Notes under the pieces: model-generated
The model's input: only the letters and a program-made list of their open reading frames with translations
Told to the model about the DNA's origin: nothing
Databases searched by the model: none
Shown: in pieces, positions 21,838-33,736 of the stretch
Layout of the letters: every line of letters starts with the position of its first letter
Position numbering within the stretch: the stretch's first letter is position 1
Made by a program: the position numbers and the translations under genes
Assembly (NCBI GenBank): GCA_038502055.1
Contig: JAXRKN010000044.1
Location: forward strand, 7,386,501-7,450,500
Direction: 5' to 3'
DNA: 64,000 nt
DNA from: Tanytarsus gracilentus
Taxonomy: Eukaryota > Arthropoda > Insecta > Diptera > Chironomidae

Positions 21838-24800
21838 TTACACAACACCATAGAGATGTTCCTCGTTGTTGAAACTTTGACTGTGCATGCTCTCCTCATC
21901 GATTGAATCGATATTGTTGCCATCCGACGAAACAGTTATTCTATCTAAATTCTGAAGATGTGATGCGAGAGATTTATTGCCGGTCGTGTGAAGTGAATTT
22001 CCCTCCATTGATTTCCACTTTGTCGGCGATATTTTCTCCTCGCTCGCACTCAACACCTCTGTGAATTTTAAATTATAGACAAGGCACGCGTGAAATAGAA
22101 AAGAAATTGAATGTAAATAAATTTTTTAACAAAGTGCTTTTTTGGGGTTGAAGACAAAGTGTCAAGATTTTTTTGAAACTCTTTAAAAAGAAGAATTTTT
22201 TCGATAACTCAACATTAATCTTTCTCTCACCTCCGAACGAGTCTGCGAGAGCATTTAAACTGCTCGCTGTCGGTACAATTCGATGCGGATATCGAGGTGA
22301 TCCTTTAACACGTTCACGGAGCGTGGGATGAGAATTCTGATGTATAATTGAGCTGCGGCGTCTTGAGGGTAAAATAAAATTTACTCTCGCCTCCGAGCAA
22401 TTTTCTTCTTCATTCTCATCGATTTCTTCGTCGGGCATTTTCTCGATATGTGCACTGATAGTAAACGCCATTGATTTACGTCGATTGCGACTTTTAATCA
22501 ATTCCGGCTCGACAATTTCGATGCTGGCAGAGTTTATGGCGTTTCCACTTCGAGTGAATGATTGTCGTCTGAGTGTTTCATGCTCCATTGAAGTTGTTGA
22601 ATTGAGAACATGACATGATGAACTTGTACTTGGTAAGAGATTCGTGAGTAAGCTCATGTGTGATTTTAATGCGCTCGCAATGTGCGAAGGAGCTAGCGAT
22701 GCTGTTGATGTTTTTCTACTAGGTGCTCGCGAGCCACCACTAAATAAACCTTTAATGCGATTGAAAATTCCACTCTTTTCATTTAAGGTCGCATTCTGCT
22801 GCGTCAATCGCATATTGAGCAGGTCTATTGCCGGCATATGATTGTCGTTTGTGTCGTCGTCACGCATTTGAGGTTGTGAGCTGAAACACACGGAGCGACG
22901 CATGGGAATTTGCATGTGCTCGGTGTTAGGCCATGATGCGCGAGGAATCACGGGTGGTAAAATCGAGAGCAAAAGCAGCGGCAGAGTTCCGCTGATGCTA
23001 GGTCGAGAAGTCTTACCCGTGCTCATTCCGTCAACCGAAGACTCATCAATGACAATCTCAGGCTGTAAGAAAGATAAAAAAATGTTTTCAACTTTCAGTA
23101 AATATTGTCAATTCTGTCTCGACCATACAAATTTCCTTTCAATCAAAAAACAATTTTTTACCAGAGATGGACAATTACAAAAAATTACATTTGATTTCAA
23201 ATTTCATTAAGAAGAACTTGATTTTTGTCTACTTGAATAATTTTAGGAATTGACATGAATTTTGTATGAAAATAATTTTTCCTCAATTACAATGTAATTG
23301 TCCATCTCTGTTTTTTACCTTGATGTGAGCTGGTATCATGGAAACTTGAGATGAAGTTGTCGACGATGAACGATTCTCGAGTAATTTTTCAAGCTTCGCA
23401 ATTTCCGCATCCAATGTTGCCATCTCTTTACGGTAAACTCTGTTCTGTACTTCCACACGATATTGCAATTCACGTTTGTCGTCTGTTGCAAACCGCTTAG
23501 TATTGTACTCCATTTTCAGTCCCATGCTGTTTGTTAAAAGATCCTCTTGTACGCCTACATGTGAAAATGAGAAGGGTAAAATGTGCTTATGAGGTACGGG
23601 ACATTAGTTGAAGTTCTTATAAATTCAACCACAAGTGTCACGCCCCTTGAAAATGTAATTAAAGTCAGGTAAAATTGTAATTATAACTTTTCATGCTTGA
23701 ACGCATTCGTTGTCAATTATTTCCTACCTTTGTTAACGATGGCGTTCATTTTGGGCAGGAAAACAAGACAGAGCACAATCGTGGTTGACGTTAAAATTAT
23801 TGATGTGATGATGATGAAAGCCAACGTGACTTGATCGGAGAGTAAATTTGCCAGGACGACAACACTCACGCTGGTGATGACTGCACCGTAAACCGAAGCG
23901 CCAATGTACTGTGAATCGTTGAGAGCTGGTATTTTCACGTGTCTCGTCTCCCATGCCATATACACACCGACGGCCAATAAGAGTCCTTTATAAGCGTACA
24001 AGAATCCCAGCCAGCTTTTCATATGCAAGCTCTGACACACTTCGACCTGTAATAAAATTATGAATATATGAAAAATTTTCTGTTGCGAAAATTGAGAGCA
24101 ATTTCTCTCGACTTTATTGCATGATATGAAAATTTGTCGAACAAAATGAAATTTTCTAAATTGCTCTTCTCATGAAAAATTTTTAAAGTGTTTTAAAAAT
24201 AAATAATTTAAGAGCTTTAATTCAAATATTTTCCATAAATAAATTTTATTTTAAGAAATGTCTATATTTTTTTACACAAAATTTAATTTCTTCTTACTTC
24301 ATCATTTTTTTACATAATACCATAATCCTTCTTATATTTTCCCAAGAACCAAAAGTAAATAAAAAAGTATCAACAAGTTGAAATTTAAATATGCCATGTT
24401 GATCTAACAAAATCCATTTCCATCTCAGTTTACGTAAGAGACAAATGTGCACTTTCAATATAATGTGAAGTGGTTGGAAGCGTTGAAGGAAAAGTAATTG
24501 AAAAGCATTTCAAAAGGTTAAAGTTTTAAGAAATTAAATGAAAGAGTTTAAAAATTTAAAAGCAATTAAATTCACAACCACATCTCGAAATAAATTGATG
24601 TTTAGATTTTCATTACATAAGAATATTCGCATATGTAAAAATCTCATACACATATGCTAGAATGCCTTGTGGAGAAATCTCTGATTTTTATCATGATTAA
24701 TGGCTTTGAGACAGATTTGTCGTTTTACTGTCTTTTATTGCTTTTGTGTATTATTTAAGAAGGGTATGACAGTATCTGAGATTGCGGCGAGAAAAATATG

Positions 24801-27800
24801 ATATAAATTTAATACTTTGGTTAAGGGGGTGAGAAACTTGTTTGAAAATTTATAATTTATAAATTTATATTTTCATTTTTTATATTTTAAGTAATTAATT
24901 AATTTTATAATACTTCAAGTAAATAAATTTATGTCCAAGTTTCTCACCCCTTTTAACTTTTATGCCCTACCTGCGGTTGGTAGACAACAGACCGATCTGT
25001 GAGACTTATCTCAATTGTTAAATTTTTCACATTTCTCGCCATTGGATCCATGAAAGTCCATGTAGAAACGACAAGGGCATCAACAAGCAGAAGACAGCAT
25101 ACCATCGAAATTAATTTAGTGTCCCTAAGCATTTTATCTTTACAGAAAACTCCACCCCAACTGTGAGTGAAGATTCGATGAACTCGATATGTTTTTGCGA
25201 ACATTGAGCCAAAAGTGAGTGAGAATCCTGCTGACAGCAAATAAACCCGTGCCTGTAGTGATGTGAGATGAATTCAAAATGTCATAATTAAATTATTATT
25301 ACGATCATTTTACATGAAAAATTAAATTATGAAATTGAAAAATATTTTTTTGTTAAATTAATGAACAACAATTTAAAAATTTCTGACTATTTAAAGTTTC
25401 CTCATGACAATACAAGAAAAACCCTTGAAACTTTTATAAAAACCTTTTTTTGATTGTTTCTCATTTTTTGTTAGAAAATTTAGTTATTTGGATTCATGAG
25501 AGGGTACGAAATTGAATTCTTTTGAGAAAAATTACTAAATTTGTTTGCCTTTTGTGTTGCGAGCGAAAAAACAAATTTTGATCAAAATGATTTGTATTTA
25601 CAAATTTATTAAATTTCATTTTGTGGAATTTTTTTCATCGTTTGAATGCTAAACGTGTGTGAAGGTATGCAAAAGTTTTTTTTGAAGGTAAATATCAATT
25701 TCAACTTTTATTGTTAAAAATACAATTTAAAATCAATACTTTAGAACTCAACTTTTAAATTACAAACCCTTTTCCGAAGCAATAAATAAATTTTTCATCA
25801 AGCACAAAAATGTGATGAGGTTTTCACTTCAATTGAGCTCAAAAGAAAAACTTTCATGTTGATGCATATGAAAAACTCTTTAAATTAAAGTTACAGGTGG
25901 TAAAATTGTGTTTTAAACGTTAAGGGTGGAAAGCAGGTGTGGAGAACGAAATTAAATTATTTATGTTTTTAGCAACAAGCAAAAAAAGCCAAAACGTTAA
26001 TGTGAGAGTTTATGAAGGGGAAGTAAAAAGGTTATGCGAGCTTTTATGTTGATATACGATTTTTTTTCATGTACGAACCGAACAAATGGTGGGAAATGCT
26101 TTGTCAGTTGATGGAAGTGTGGAATGATCGAGACCGAGGAGAATGACAGAGGCGTAAACCAGCACGCATCCGACTGCAGTCATATTCGATAGTCTGTAGC
26201 TCGATAACTTAATCGATCTGAAAATTCAATTTTTGAGTAAATTTAATTCAGTCGAGTTTCGCTTTGACATAAAACTAATTAAATCTCACTCACTTCAGCT
26301 TACGAAAGTGCAAATTAAATGCCAAAAACAATAACGACAAAATAATTCCGAGAATGGCACACGAAGCGACGGTTAGAAATGCGAACTTTGATATGGTCGC
26401 ATAACGAAGTTTAAAAATTCTTTTTGCAATGGGCACTACATTATTTTCCCATTTGATTATCCCGCATGATTGACATGTGAAGTCCAAAAAATCAATCTCG
26501 GGATGATAGTGAGCAACAGGTTGCAATTTTCCTTTTTGGATTTGATGAAACTTCGTGATGCCGATTCGGTCGTTGCCGTCAAATGAAATTGGACCCTGTT
26601 AAGAAAGATTTTAATTTAATTCCAAGGGAGTGGGAAAAAAGGATTTAAATTCATATGAAGTTAAATCCATTGGATTAAAATTTAACTTTAGATTTTCTTG
26701 AAAAGAAATTAAAAATTTTCAATTTTTTATTTTACCGAAATCCCCTGAAATTTCAAGCGACGAAATTGATCGACAAAATCCGTCGCCATATCCCTCTTAG
26801 TGTAATCAAACGAATCTAATCTTTTTCGCTTTCTCTTTTTTTCGCCACCGATTATCGTCGATTCGTTTTTCCACAATTGCTGAGCGCTCTTGAGTGCTAG
26901 TGCAATACTCCACACTGCATCATATGTTGTGTGCACGAAGCGAGAAAATGGCTTTGTTACATTCATAGTTGAAAGCTCCTTTTCAAAATGTGAGTTGGTC
27001 TGAAAAATGTAATCGGATCATGAGAGTCATTTTTGTTCGAGAGATGCTGAAAATTCATTTTAATTGAAATCATTAAAGCCGCAGTCTCCATCCCCTCGAA
27101 TCACAAATTCAAAATTATGTTTCACAATCTCGCACTCACCAAGCCACTAATAGACTTTTCCTCACCCACGATATGATTGTACGATGAAACAATAAAAACA
27201 TTTTCAACCGCCTCATGGAGATGTTTGTAAGCGCAGTCATGATCATCGTAGTCATTCCACCACGATTCATTTTCAGACTCTTGCAATATCCACACGTAAT
27301 CTGCGCCGAACATTCCCAATCGAAATGCCTGTTATGAAAAGAGATTTTCATGTTAAAGTCATGAATAATAAAAGTTTTTGTTCACTTTAAAAGTTTGAAA
27401 CTTGAAGATATTTCAAATGTATTTTAGAAAAATGCAAGGGGTGAAAATTAATTTTAATTTTCATATTAATTAAATTATTAACTCTATGAATTTAATTAAT
27501 AAACTAGTTTCCACCCCTGAAAAATACTTTCGTACCAACAATATTTCATTTGAGAAAAAAGATTAAAAATTTATCAGAGATTAAATTTCTTAAACATTAT
27601 TGATTTTACCTCACAGAAAACTTTCGGTGCTATTTCATCCGAAAAACTTCCAATTATGATTCTCGTATCTAAATCCTTAAAAGAGATAAAAAAGGATGAA
27701 TTTCATTTAATGTTGACCGTTTTGTGTTCCGGGGTCAAAAAATAATAAAAATAAATACAAAAAAAGGATGCGACATAAAAAATGATTTCACCTTTCATTC

Positions 27801-30800
27801 AATCAGTCGAGAGTTAAATAAAATTGTAATAAATTAAATAAAAACATTCCAAGCAATTTTCAAGGGGTGGAAAAATAAAAAAATACAGACGATTTTTTAA
27901 AAATTAAGTTTCTATTCCTAGCTTAAAATGCTTCGCGACTTAAATTGCATAAAGTGAACTTTTTTCTTCATTCAACTCAGCTTTGCTTTCTCATTCAAAA
28001 ACTTTTCCAAGTCAAATCAACATAATTATGATTTTTTATTCAGTATTAAAAGACAGCGAATATTAAGAGAGCATGAAAAAAGTTTATGGAAATTTGAGTT
28101 TTTGTTTTGCATGGAAATTTTTTTTTGTAAATCATTTCTGTATAGAAAAAATGAAGAAGAAAATCATGAAAGGTATGCAAATAAAAAAGTTCATAATCAT
28201 TTTGATCCTTGAACTTCAAAAACAAAAGATAATTTAAAGAGGGTTTGAATAAAATTGAAAATTTCACCCTTAATATTTGCAATTGCTCCTTATAGTCTAC
28301 GTCGCTAAAGCTCAATGTTGATGAACATGAAATATTTGCACGCTCAAGTTTCGTTACGAGATCATTGATGGCTAACGAATGCACTTCCTCGTTTTGCGAA
28401 AAAGTTGTCACCGTATCCCACTTAAAATGTCTGATGAACGCTATACGAGCGGGATTGTGAGCGGAATCAGGCATGACAGTGCGGAAAAAGTAAGGAAATT
28501 CTTCCCTGTCACTCAGCGCAGGTGAAAGACTCCCAAATGATACCTGAAATGTGTGTGTGGAAAGTTTTAATTGTTTATTCACACACAAAAACTTACCATT
28601 ATCATATTCCAGTAGGGAACAACTTTCGCTAAACTTTCCGTCACCTCCGAGCACGCCGATCCCAGCACCATCATCATCTTTGTCTTGTTCTGTGTGTAGA
28701 TGGCGTGAAAAAATCGATCTACACCCACACCAGCATCACACTTTTCATTATTAATTGGCAGAGCGGGTAAAAAAAGGTTAAATTGTTGGCGAGAGAATCA
28801 TTAATTTAGTGCTGAATGACGGTGAGTATGTGAAAAAGTTGGATGAGGCAATAAAAAAGGTACTTTAAAAGATAATAAAGTTCTTTTTGGAAATTAAAGC
28901 ACGAAATTTTAATACTTTGCGAAATTAATCTTCGATTTCTCAAACACACGCATCTCATTAAGTCTCTCAAATGTTTATTAGAAGCTTATCGAAAAAGGCA
29001 CGGAAACGCTATTAATTTTATATTGAAGACGACTTTTCTGAGTGAGTCTCGATAAGATCATTAAACATCCACAATAGGAAATTGAGTGTATTTACTGAAT
29101 GTGATTAAATATTCAACCATGTTGACAACTTAATTGATGACAAAGAGGAGCTTTAGCTTTTACTCGGTGTGTGTGTTTGTAGTTGCTTAATATTTATTTC
29201 TCATGAATGTTTAAACATGTTTTAATATATGTTGCATACTCACGAAAGTGAACGTAACTTTAGAACGCGGTTTGACAGAAAATTATATTAATATTTAATA
29301 ATTTCGTGTAATGATTTGTGATTTTATGTGCTAACAATTTTAAGAAAATTAAGACTTTATTTTTCTTTTAAAATTTTTGAAGTTAAACTCCTTGAAAATT
29401 GTTCTTTGATAGCAAAAAAATATTACGAGATTATTCTTTTGTTAAAGCCAGCATCTAACTCAAATGGAATCTCTCAATGAATCTTTTTGTTACATGAAAA
29501 ATTTCCATATCTTACATCTTAGAAGAAAAACGATTTATTTTAAGAACAAATCACACTCGAATTTACATGAGAAATTTCCGCATTTTAGAAAATTGTGAAT
29601 TTTTGATAAGCTCAACTTTTACGGCATCACGAGTGAGTGTATGAATGTGGGAATCCTCAAATTTATCACGTTTAACGGAAATTTATAGAGAGAGACTACG
29701 AAGGAGCTGTCATGATATCGGATGAGAGTCTCATATGTTTATCATATGTTGAGGTTTAATGAGAAAATCTTTGAAAATTATTTTCTTAAATTATCTCGAA
29801 ATTTTTCACGAAGAAGAATAAAAATTTTTAATTTTTAATGGATCTTTTTTCATAAATAATGGCTCTAAATGGAAAATTTCAAGATAAGGTCAATTCACCC
29901 TTGTTTTAAATGAACTCAAATTTTATTTTTAGATTTCATTAATTTTTAGGGGTTTTCTTCTTACTCAGCAAATCACCCTTGGCATGCCTCACAGTTTTGA
30001 ACTTTTGTAAATTTATTTGTATCTCTCTGAATAAAATAAGTTTTATTTCCTCTAAAATAGATCACCATGAAAAATGAAGTACAAAGAAAAACTTTTTTAA
30101 CAGAAATTTATTATAATCATGTGAATTACATAGAACTTATCCACATGCTGATGCTGTTAACAACAATCGAGATGGAAATAGATAAAATTGTGAACAACAT
30201 GAACGAGTTCGATGTAGTTTTCCGAATGAATAAATTGCAAAACTATAAGAAGAATTTATTTAATTTTATTTTATTGAAATCTAATTTTGAATTATATTAA
30301 ATTTGCATGTTTGATTCCTCAAACTTTAAATCTTCTGATATCTGTCAGAAAAATCTCTTCTCAAAGTCCGCACTCTAATTTCATGTCCAACTAATTTTAT
30401 TTCCAACTTGTCTTTTCAGCTTTTATCATTTTATGTCGGTGTGTATTTCAGGTTAGAATATCTTCAAGGTAAAATGAGGCGGCAAATTGAAAGAAATCTT
30501 GTCAAAGAAAGCATCTAATGGGATTCTTTGTAGTAAAGGTGATATGGAAATTTCAAATTTCCCTTTTAGCACAATTTGCATAATTATGTTGTTTAAATGT
30601 TGACCAAGAAAATCTTTTCATCAGAGATGCAACCACGGACCCTTAGTATAAAATTTAGATTGGCATTAAGCGGAAATTAGATTTGAAAAAATTTTCAAAG
30701 TTTTTTAATTTAAAGTTTTATAATTTAGCAGAATTTAAAAACTTAAAAAAATTAAATCTTGCCGAAGCTAAACATCAGTTGCAAAAATTAAAATAAAATA

Positions 30801-33736
30801 ATTTTTAATTATTAAAATTTTGTAAAATAATTTTAACCATGATTTTTATATCCCCTTAAGTATTCTTAAATTTAATGGAGCACAAAAATTGTAAATTTCC
30901 TTAACCTTTGATTGATTATCAACCCATTTAAAAAAATATTTTTAACCATTTTTCCCACACGACATAATTCACATTATTACAAATTTTATCCAAAATATTT
31001 CTAGATTTTCCATCAAATGATTTCTTTAGTCGCAAATCCAATTCGAAACTTTTTCTGAGAACCCTTCAAAAGAGCTCCCTTGACAAATTTCTATTCATTT
31101 AACTCAAAAATATCAAAGACATTATTCACTCTGGCGTAAAATTGACCTTATCAAATCAAAAATAGCTCATTCATTCAATAAAGAAAATATTGATTCGCAT
31201 AAAGGTGAAAGTTTTGTGATATTTTGAGTAGGATGGTTGCTCATTATTTCTGAGTAAATCGCAAAAACTGATCTTTGAAGTGTAAATTTGCCTTGAAGGC
31301 ACTGATGAAATCCAAAAAAAATATATCTTACATGAAGCTTAATTGTTTTTCTTTAATTTAAGACCTTTACTAGAATTTTACGTCGCCTCCTTCATCCTTA
31401 AAAATTGTGTTTTTTCTTGCTTCTAATTTCTGAGTTGATGCTTATAATTTCTGAGTAAATTTGCTCATAATTTCTGAGTAAAATGTTAAATCGAATTATG
31501 ACTAGGAACCAATTGCCAAAAAGGCATGTTGTATATATTTTATTTGTCGGAAAACACATCAAGATTTGAAGAAAAAATATTTCGGAGATGCCAAAGTAGC
31601 ATGCAGCATGATATATGCTGAAACTTGAAAAAATATCACTATTTTTTGTATTAATTGAAGCAAAAGTCTTTTGAAACGTCAAAATAATACATACATTTTA
31701 AAGGCTATTTGGAAACTTTTTATTACTATCATCAAATGACACTTGCAGGAATTGAAATTAAGTCCAACAAGCATACCTACGTCTTAAAAGATATTAATTA
31801 TTTTATTTTCAAAAAAAATCAGGAGTGTTTATTTAAGTCTTAAAAGTTTTTATGTGACGAGCTGCCTTGTGACTTATTTTGAAGACACTGTGATGGCAGA
31901 TCTTGATTTGTGAGGCAACGCTTAAGAACGAAATTTATTTTTGTTGTATCATACAAATTGTATGTGACTATTTTTGACATTATAATGTCAGTTTTAAGGA
32001 ATGAAAATTCTCGAAAGGAAGTTGGAAGTGCTTGTGTCCAATGTCGGAAGTGACTGTTTCCAAAGTTGGAAATGATTATATTGCACTCAAAATTTATTTA
32101 TAGACACAACTTTTTTAACTGATACCCAATTCCAACACTGGATCTCAGTTCTGCTGGATCTCAGTTCTGCTGGATCTCAGTTCTACTGGATCTTACTTCC
32201 AATAAATATTTTTGTTTGAGTCTCTTAATTTTTTGTTTAAACTTGTCATAAGTACTTTCTTTGAACCAAAGTGTCATATCCACTTCCGAGGAAGTGCTTG
32301 TTACGGCCACTTTTTTTTATAGCTACCAGCAACTTCTCCAAGAGTATTTTTTTGATCTCCTGCCCTAATATTGTTGCATTTTTAAACCCCAATATGTGTG
32401 TTTTAATTTCCAAGTGAAAAAAAAAATTATTAATTTCCAAAGATTGCTTTTTTGAAATTTACTCAGAAATTATGAGCAAGTCGACTCAGAAATTATAAGC
32501 ATGTAAAAAAGGTCAATTATAAGCGGACTGGTACAGTTTCTGATTTATATAGAAATGAAAAATTTAATCATTGATATTTGAGCGACGCAATAAAATTTTT
32601 TGCCGGATAAAAAAAGGTAATATTCATAGAGAAAATCAATGAAATATGTAAAGGTTATCGATGTATGGGAAAATTTAATTTGAGCTTTTAAGGCATTTCT
32701 TATCCTTAAAATCCTGTTAAACCTTTACAAAAATTATGGAAAATGACAAAACACATCCGTTTAATATATGAAGCTGTACAATTAGAGATGAAGGAGCAAA
32801 CTTATTGAAGTTTTTAGTTTTACTCAGAAATCATAAGCACTCAGAAATAATGAGCAACCATCCTAATTTTATTCCGAGTGCATTTGGAAAGAAAAACTTT
32901 TCACTTGATTGCTAAATGTCTTTTAAGTTTTCTTCGTTTAAAATTGAAAAGAAAATATTAGCGAAAGAATAATAAAATGAAGAGTTTTTATTGAGTGAAG
33001 GAGCAACTTTTAACCGTGTTGAGAAATCGAGTTTGAGAAGCGGAAAAAATGTAAAATCAATTAAAAAGAGATTTTTTGTGTTCTGCCCCTCATCTAAGTT
33101 TTTTTTATTATCGACACTAATTGACAATTAAGACCAACTTACTCGAGTGTCATTCGTTATGAGCTCAAGCGTGTATCCTTTGAGTAGCTTTCGCTCATTA
33201 ATGTGCTTCACAGCCAGCTCTGCGGCTGCCAACTCGCTCCTGCCCTCCGCTCTCGACAATCCCGAGCGACTCGTTAATTCAAATAAGCCTAAAAGCGACA
33301 CTTTTCCACGCTTTCGAGCACGATTTGTCACATTGGAACTTATCAATATTTTCTCCACCGTCAATTTCTTTCCTTTTCGTCGCGCATTTTGACGCGGATA
33401 ACGTTCGATAATTTTATGAACACGACTCTGATTGTTTTCACTAATTTTAACACGGTTTTCATCGTCTATGTCACAATTAAGACTACTTTTATTGCTTTCA
33501 TTGAAATTCGAAGCGCGATATGTAATTAAAGAACTTTTTAAATCCACGTCACGACTCACATTGGTAAATGATGATGTCGTAAAATTTGATATCGAATTAA
33601 TGTCACTAAGCAAGACATTTTCAGCATTTACGATGCCACACAGTAACAATAAATTCCACAACTGATACGGACAGATTTTCCATTTAAACCTCTTCCGTTT
33701 TGAGGCGAATTCCAAAGAGTTGACGATCGACGTCAT
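21838..33736 (-). CDS. GABA-B-R3: Metabotropic GABA-B receptor, probable subtype 3
   Basis: Class C GPCR of the neuronal membrane. Thirteen exons (- strand): 33736-33143, 28740-28597, 28543-28268, 27675-27610, 27328-27140, 26999-26736, 26595-26294, 26217-26079, 25252-24971, 24046-23728, 23554-23319, 23062-22231, 22058-21838. All phases agree, giving 1287 aa. A hydrophobic leader lies at about 22-38. A Venus-flytrap ligand domain follows (GLFELTSRSGLSRAEGRSE, CDAGVGVDRFFHAIYTQNK, SFGSLSPALSDREEFPYFFR, DTRIIIGSFSDEIAPKVFCE). Seven membrane spans run from about residue 578 to 855, with SAGFSLTFGSMFAKTYRVHR at TM3, VYMAWETRHVKIPALNDSQY after TM5 and LAFIIITSIILTSTTIVLCL at TM7. A coiled coil lies at about 880-912 (YRKEMATLDAEIAKLEKLLE). 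The tail is long and Ser-rich. The 4.4-kb first intron carries a DNA transposon. Subtype 3 is preferred from length and the ds-Eaat2 neighbourhood; subtype 2 is the alternative. Confidence 0.92.
23154..23318. mobile_element. hAT-type MITE with perfect 8-bp target site duplication
   Basis: The element is 23162-23310 (149 bp). Its 17-bp perfect terminal repeats start CAGAGATGGACAATTAC. It is flanked by TTTTTTAC at 23154-23161 and again at 23311-23318. An 8-bp duplication and CAGAG ends are the hallmarks of the hAT superfamily. There is no room for a transposase, so it is non-autonomous. On the - strand the right-hand duplication, GTAAAAAA, is exactly the first eight bases of the GABA-B-R3 intron after exon 11. 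Confidence 0.85.
24830..24956. repeat. foldback element with long arms (AGGGGTGAGAAACTTG ends)
   Basis: The left arm GTTAAGGGGGTGAGAAACTTG and the reverse complement of the right arm, GTTAAAAGGGGTGAGAAACTT, form a stem of about 20 bp in a 127-bp element. It sits in the intron between GABA-B-R3 exons 9 and 10, ending 15 bp from the exon 9 donor. The same arm sequence recurs at 63750. Confidence 0.65.
27427..27528. repeat. foldback element with possible target duplication
   Basis: AAGGGGTGAAAATTAATTTT on the left and AACTAGTTTCCACCCCT on the right are inverted. They are flanked by GAAAAATGC and GAAAAATAC, a near-perfect 9-bp direct repeat. This is the best case in the window for mobility of the AGGGGTGG family. 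Confidence 0.55.
27861..27922. repeat. AGGGGTGG-family foldback, right arm decayed
   Basis: CAAGGGGTGGAAAAATAAAA starts a short element whose right end, AGTTTCTATTCCTAG, retains only part of the complementary arm. Confidence 0.35.
31229..32865. mobile_element. Tc1/mariner-like DNA transposon remnant (1633 bp) with nested inverted repeats
   Basis: Perfect 25-bp terminal repeats GGATGGTTGCTCATTATTTC (plus TGAGT) at 31231-31255 and inverted at 32839-32863, each bordered by TA. The motif TAATTTCTGAGTAAA is reiterated inside both ends: three times at 31422-31482, and inverted at 32456-32503 and 32820-32836. This arrangement of direct repeats within inverted repeats is known from part of the Tc1/mariner superfamily. 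The size would fit a full element, but all frames in the 960-bp core are broken and I recognise no transposase motif. It is either decayed or non-autonomous. Confidence 0.75.
32138..32200 (+). repeat. 16-bp tandem repeat, about four units
   Basis: CTGGATCTCAGTTCTG is repeated three times in a row (the third copy ends in A), followed by a diverged fourth unit CTGGATCTTACTTCC. It lies inside the transposon core. Confidence 0.8.

Larger units (their letters stand above)
28741..33142 (-). other. GABA-B-R3 intron 1, 4.4 kb
   Basis: Phase-0 intron from CGA|GTAAGT to AATGAAAAG, joining NDTR to CDAGVGVDRFF. It carries the TA-flanked transposon at 31231-32863 and a solitary family arm, TTGTGTTCTGCCCCTC, at 33077-33092. 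A 77-codon antisense frame at 30067-30300 is not convincing as a gene. Confidence 0.75.

Noticed and set aside
28046..28267. C-terminal extension of the GABA-B-R3 exon 3 frame
   Set aside because: The homologous reading continues in the next exon after the donor AGG|GTGAAA. The extension is lysine/phenylalanine-rich intron translation.
31398..31682. 94-codon - strand frame considered as a transposase
   Set aside because: Its end is generated by the TTTCTGAGT repeats of the transposon. No helix-turn-helix or DDE/D signature is visible.
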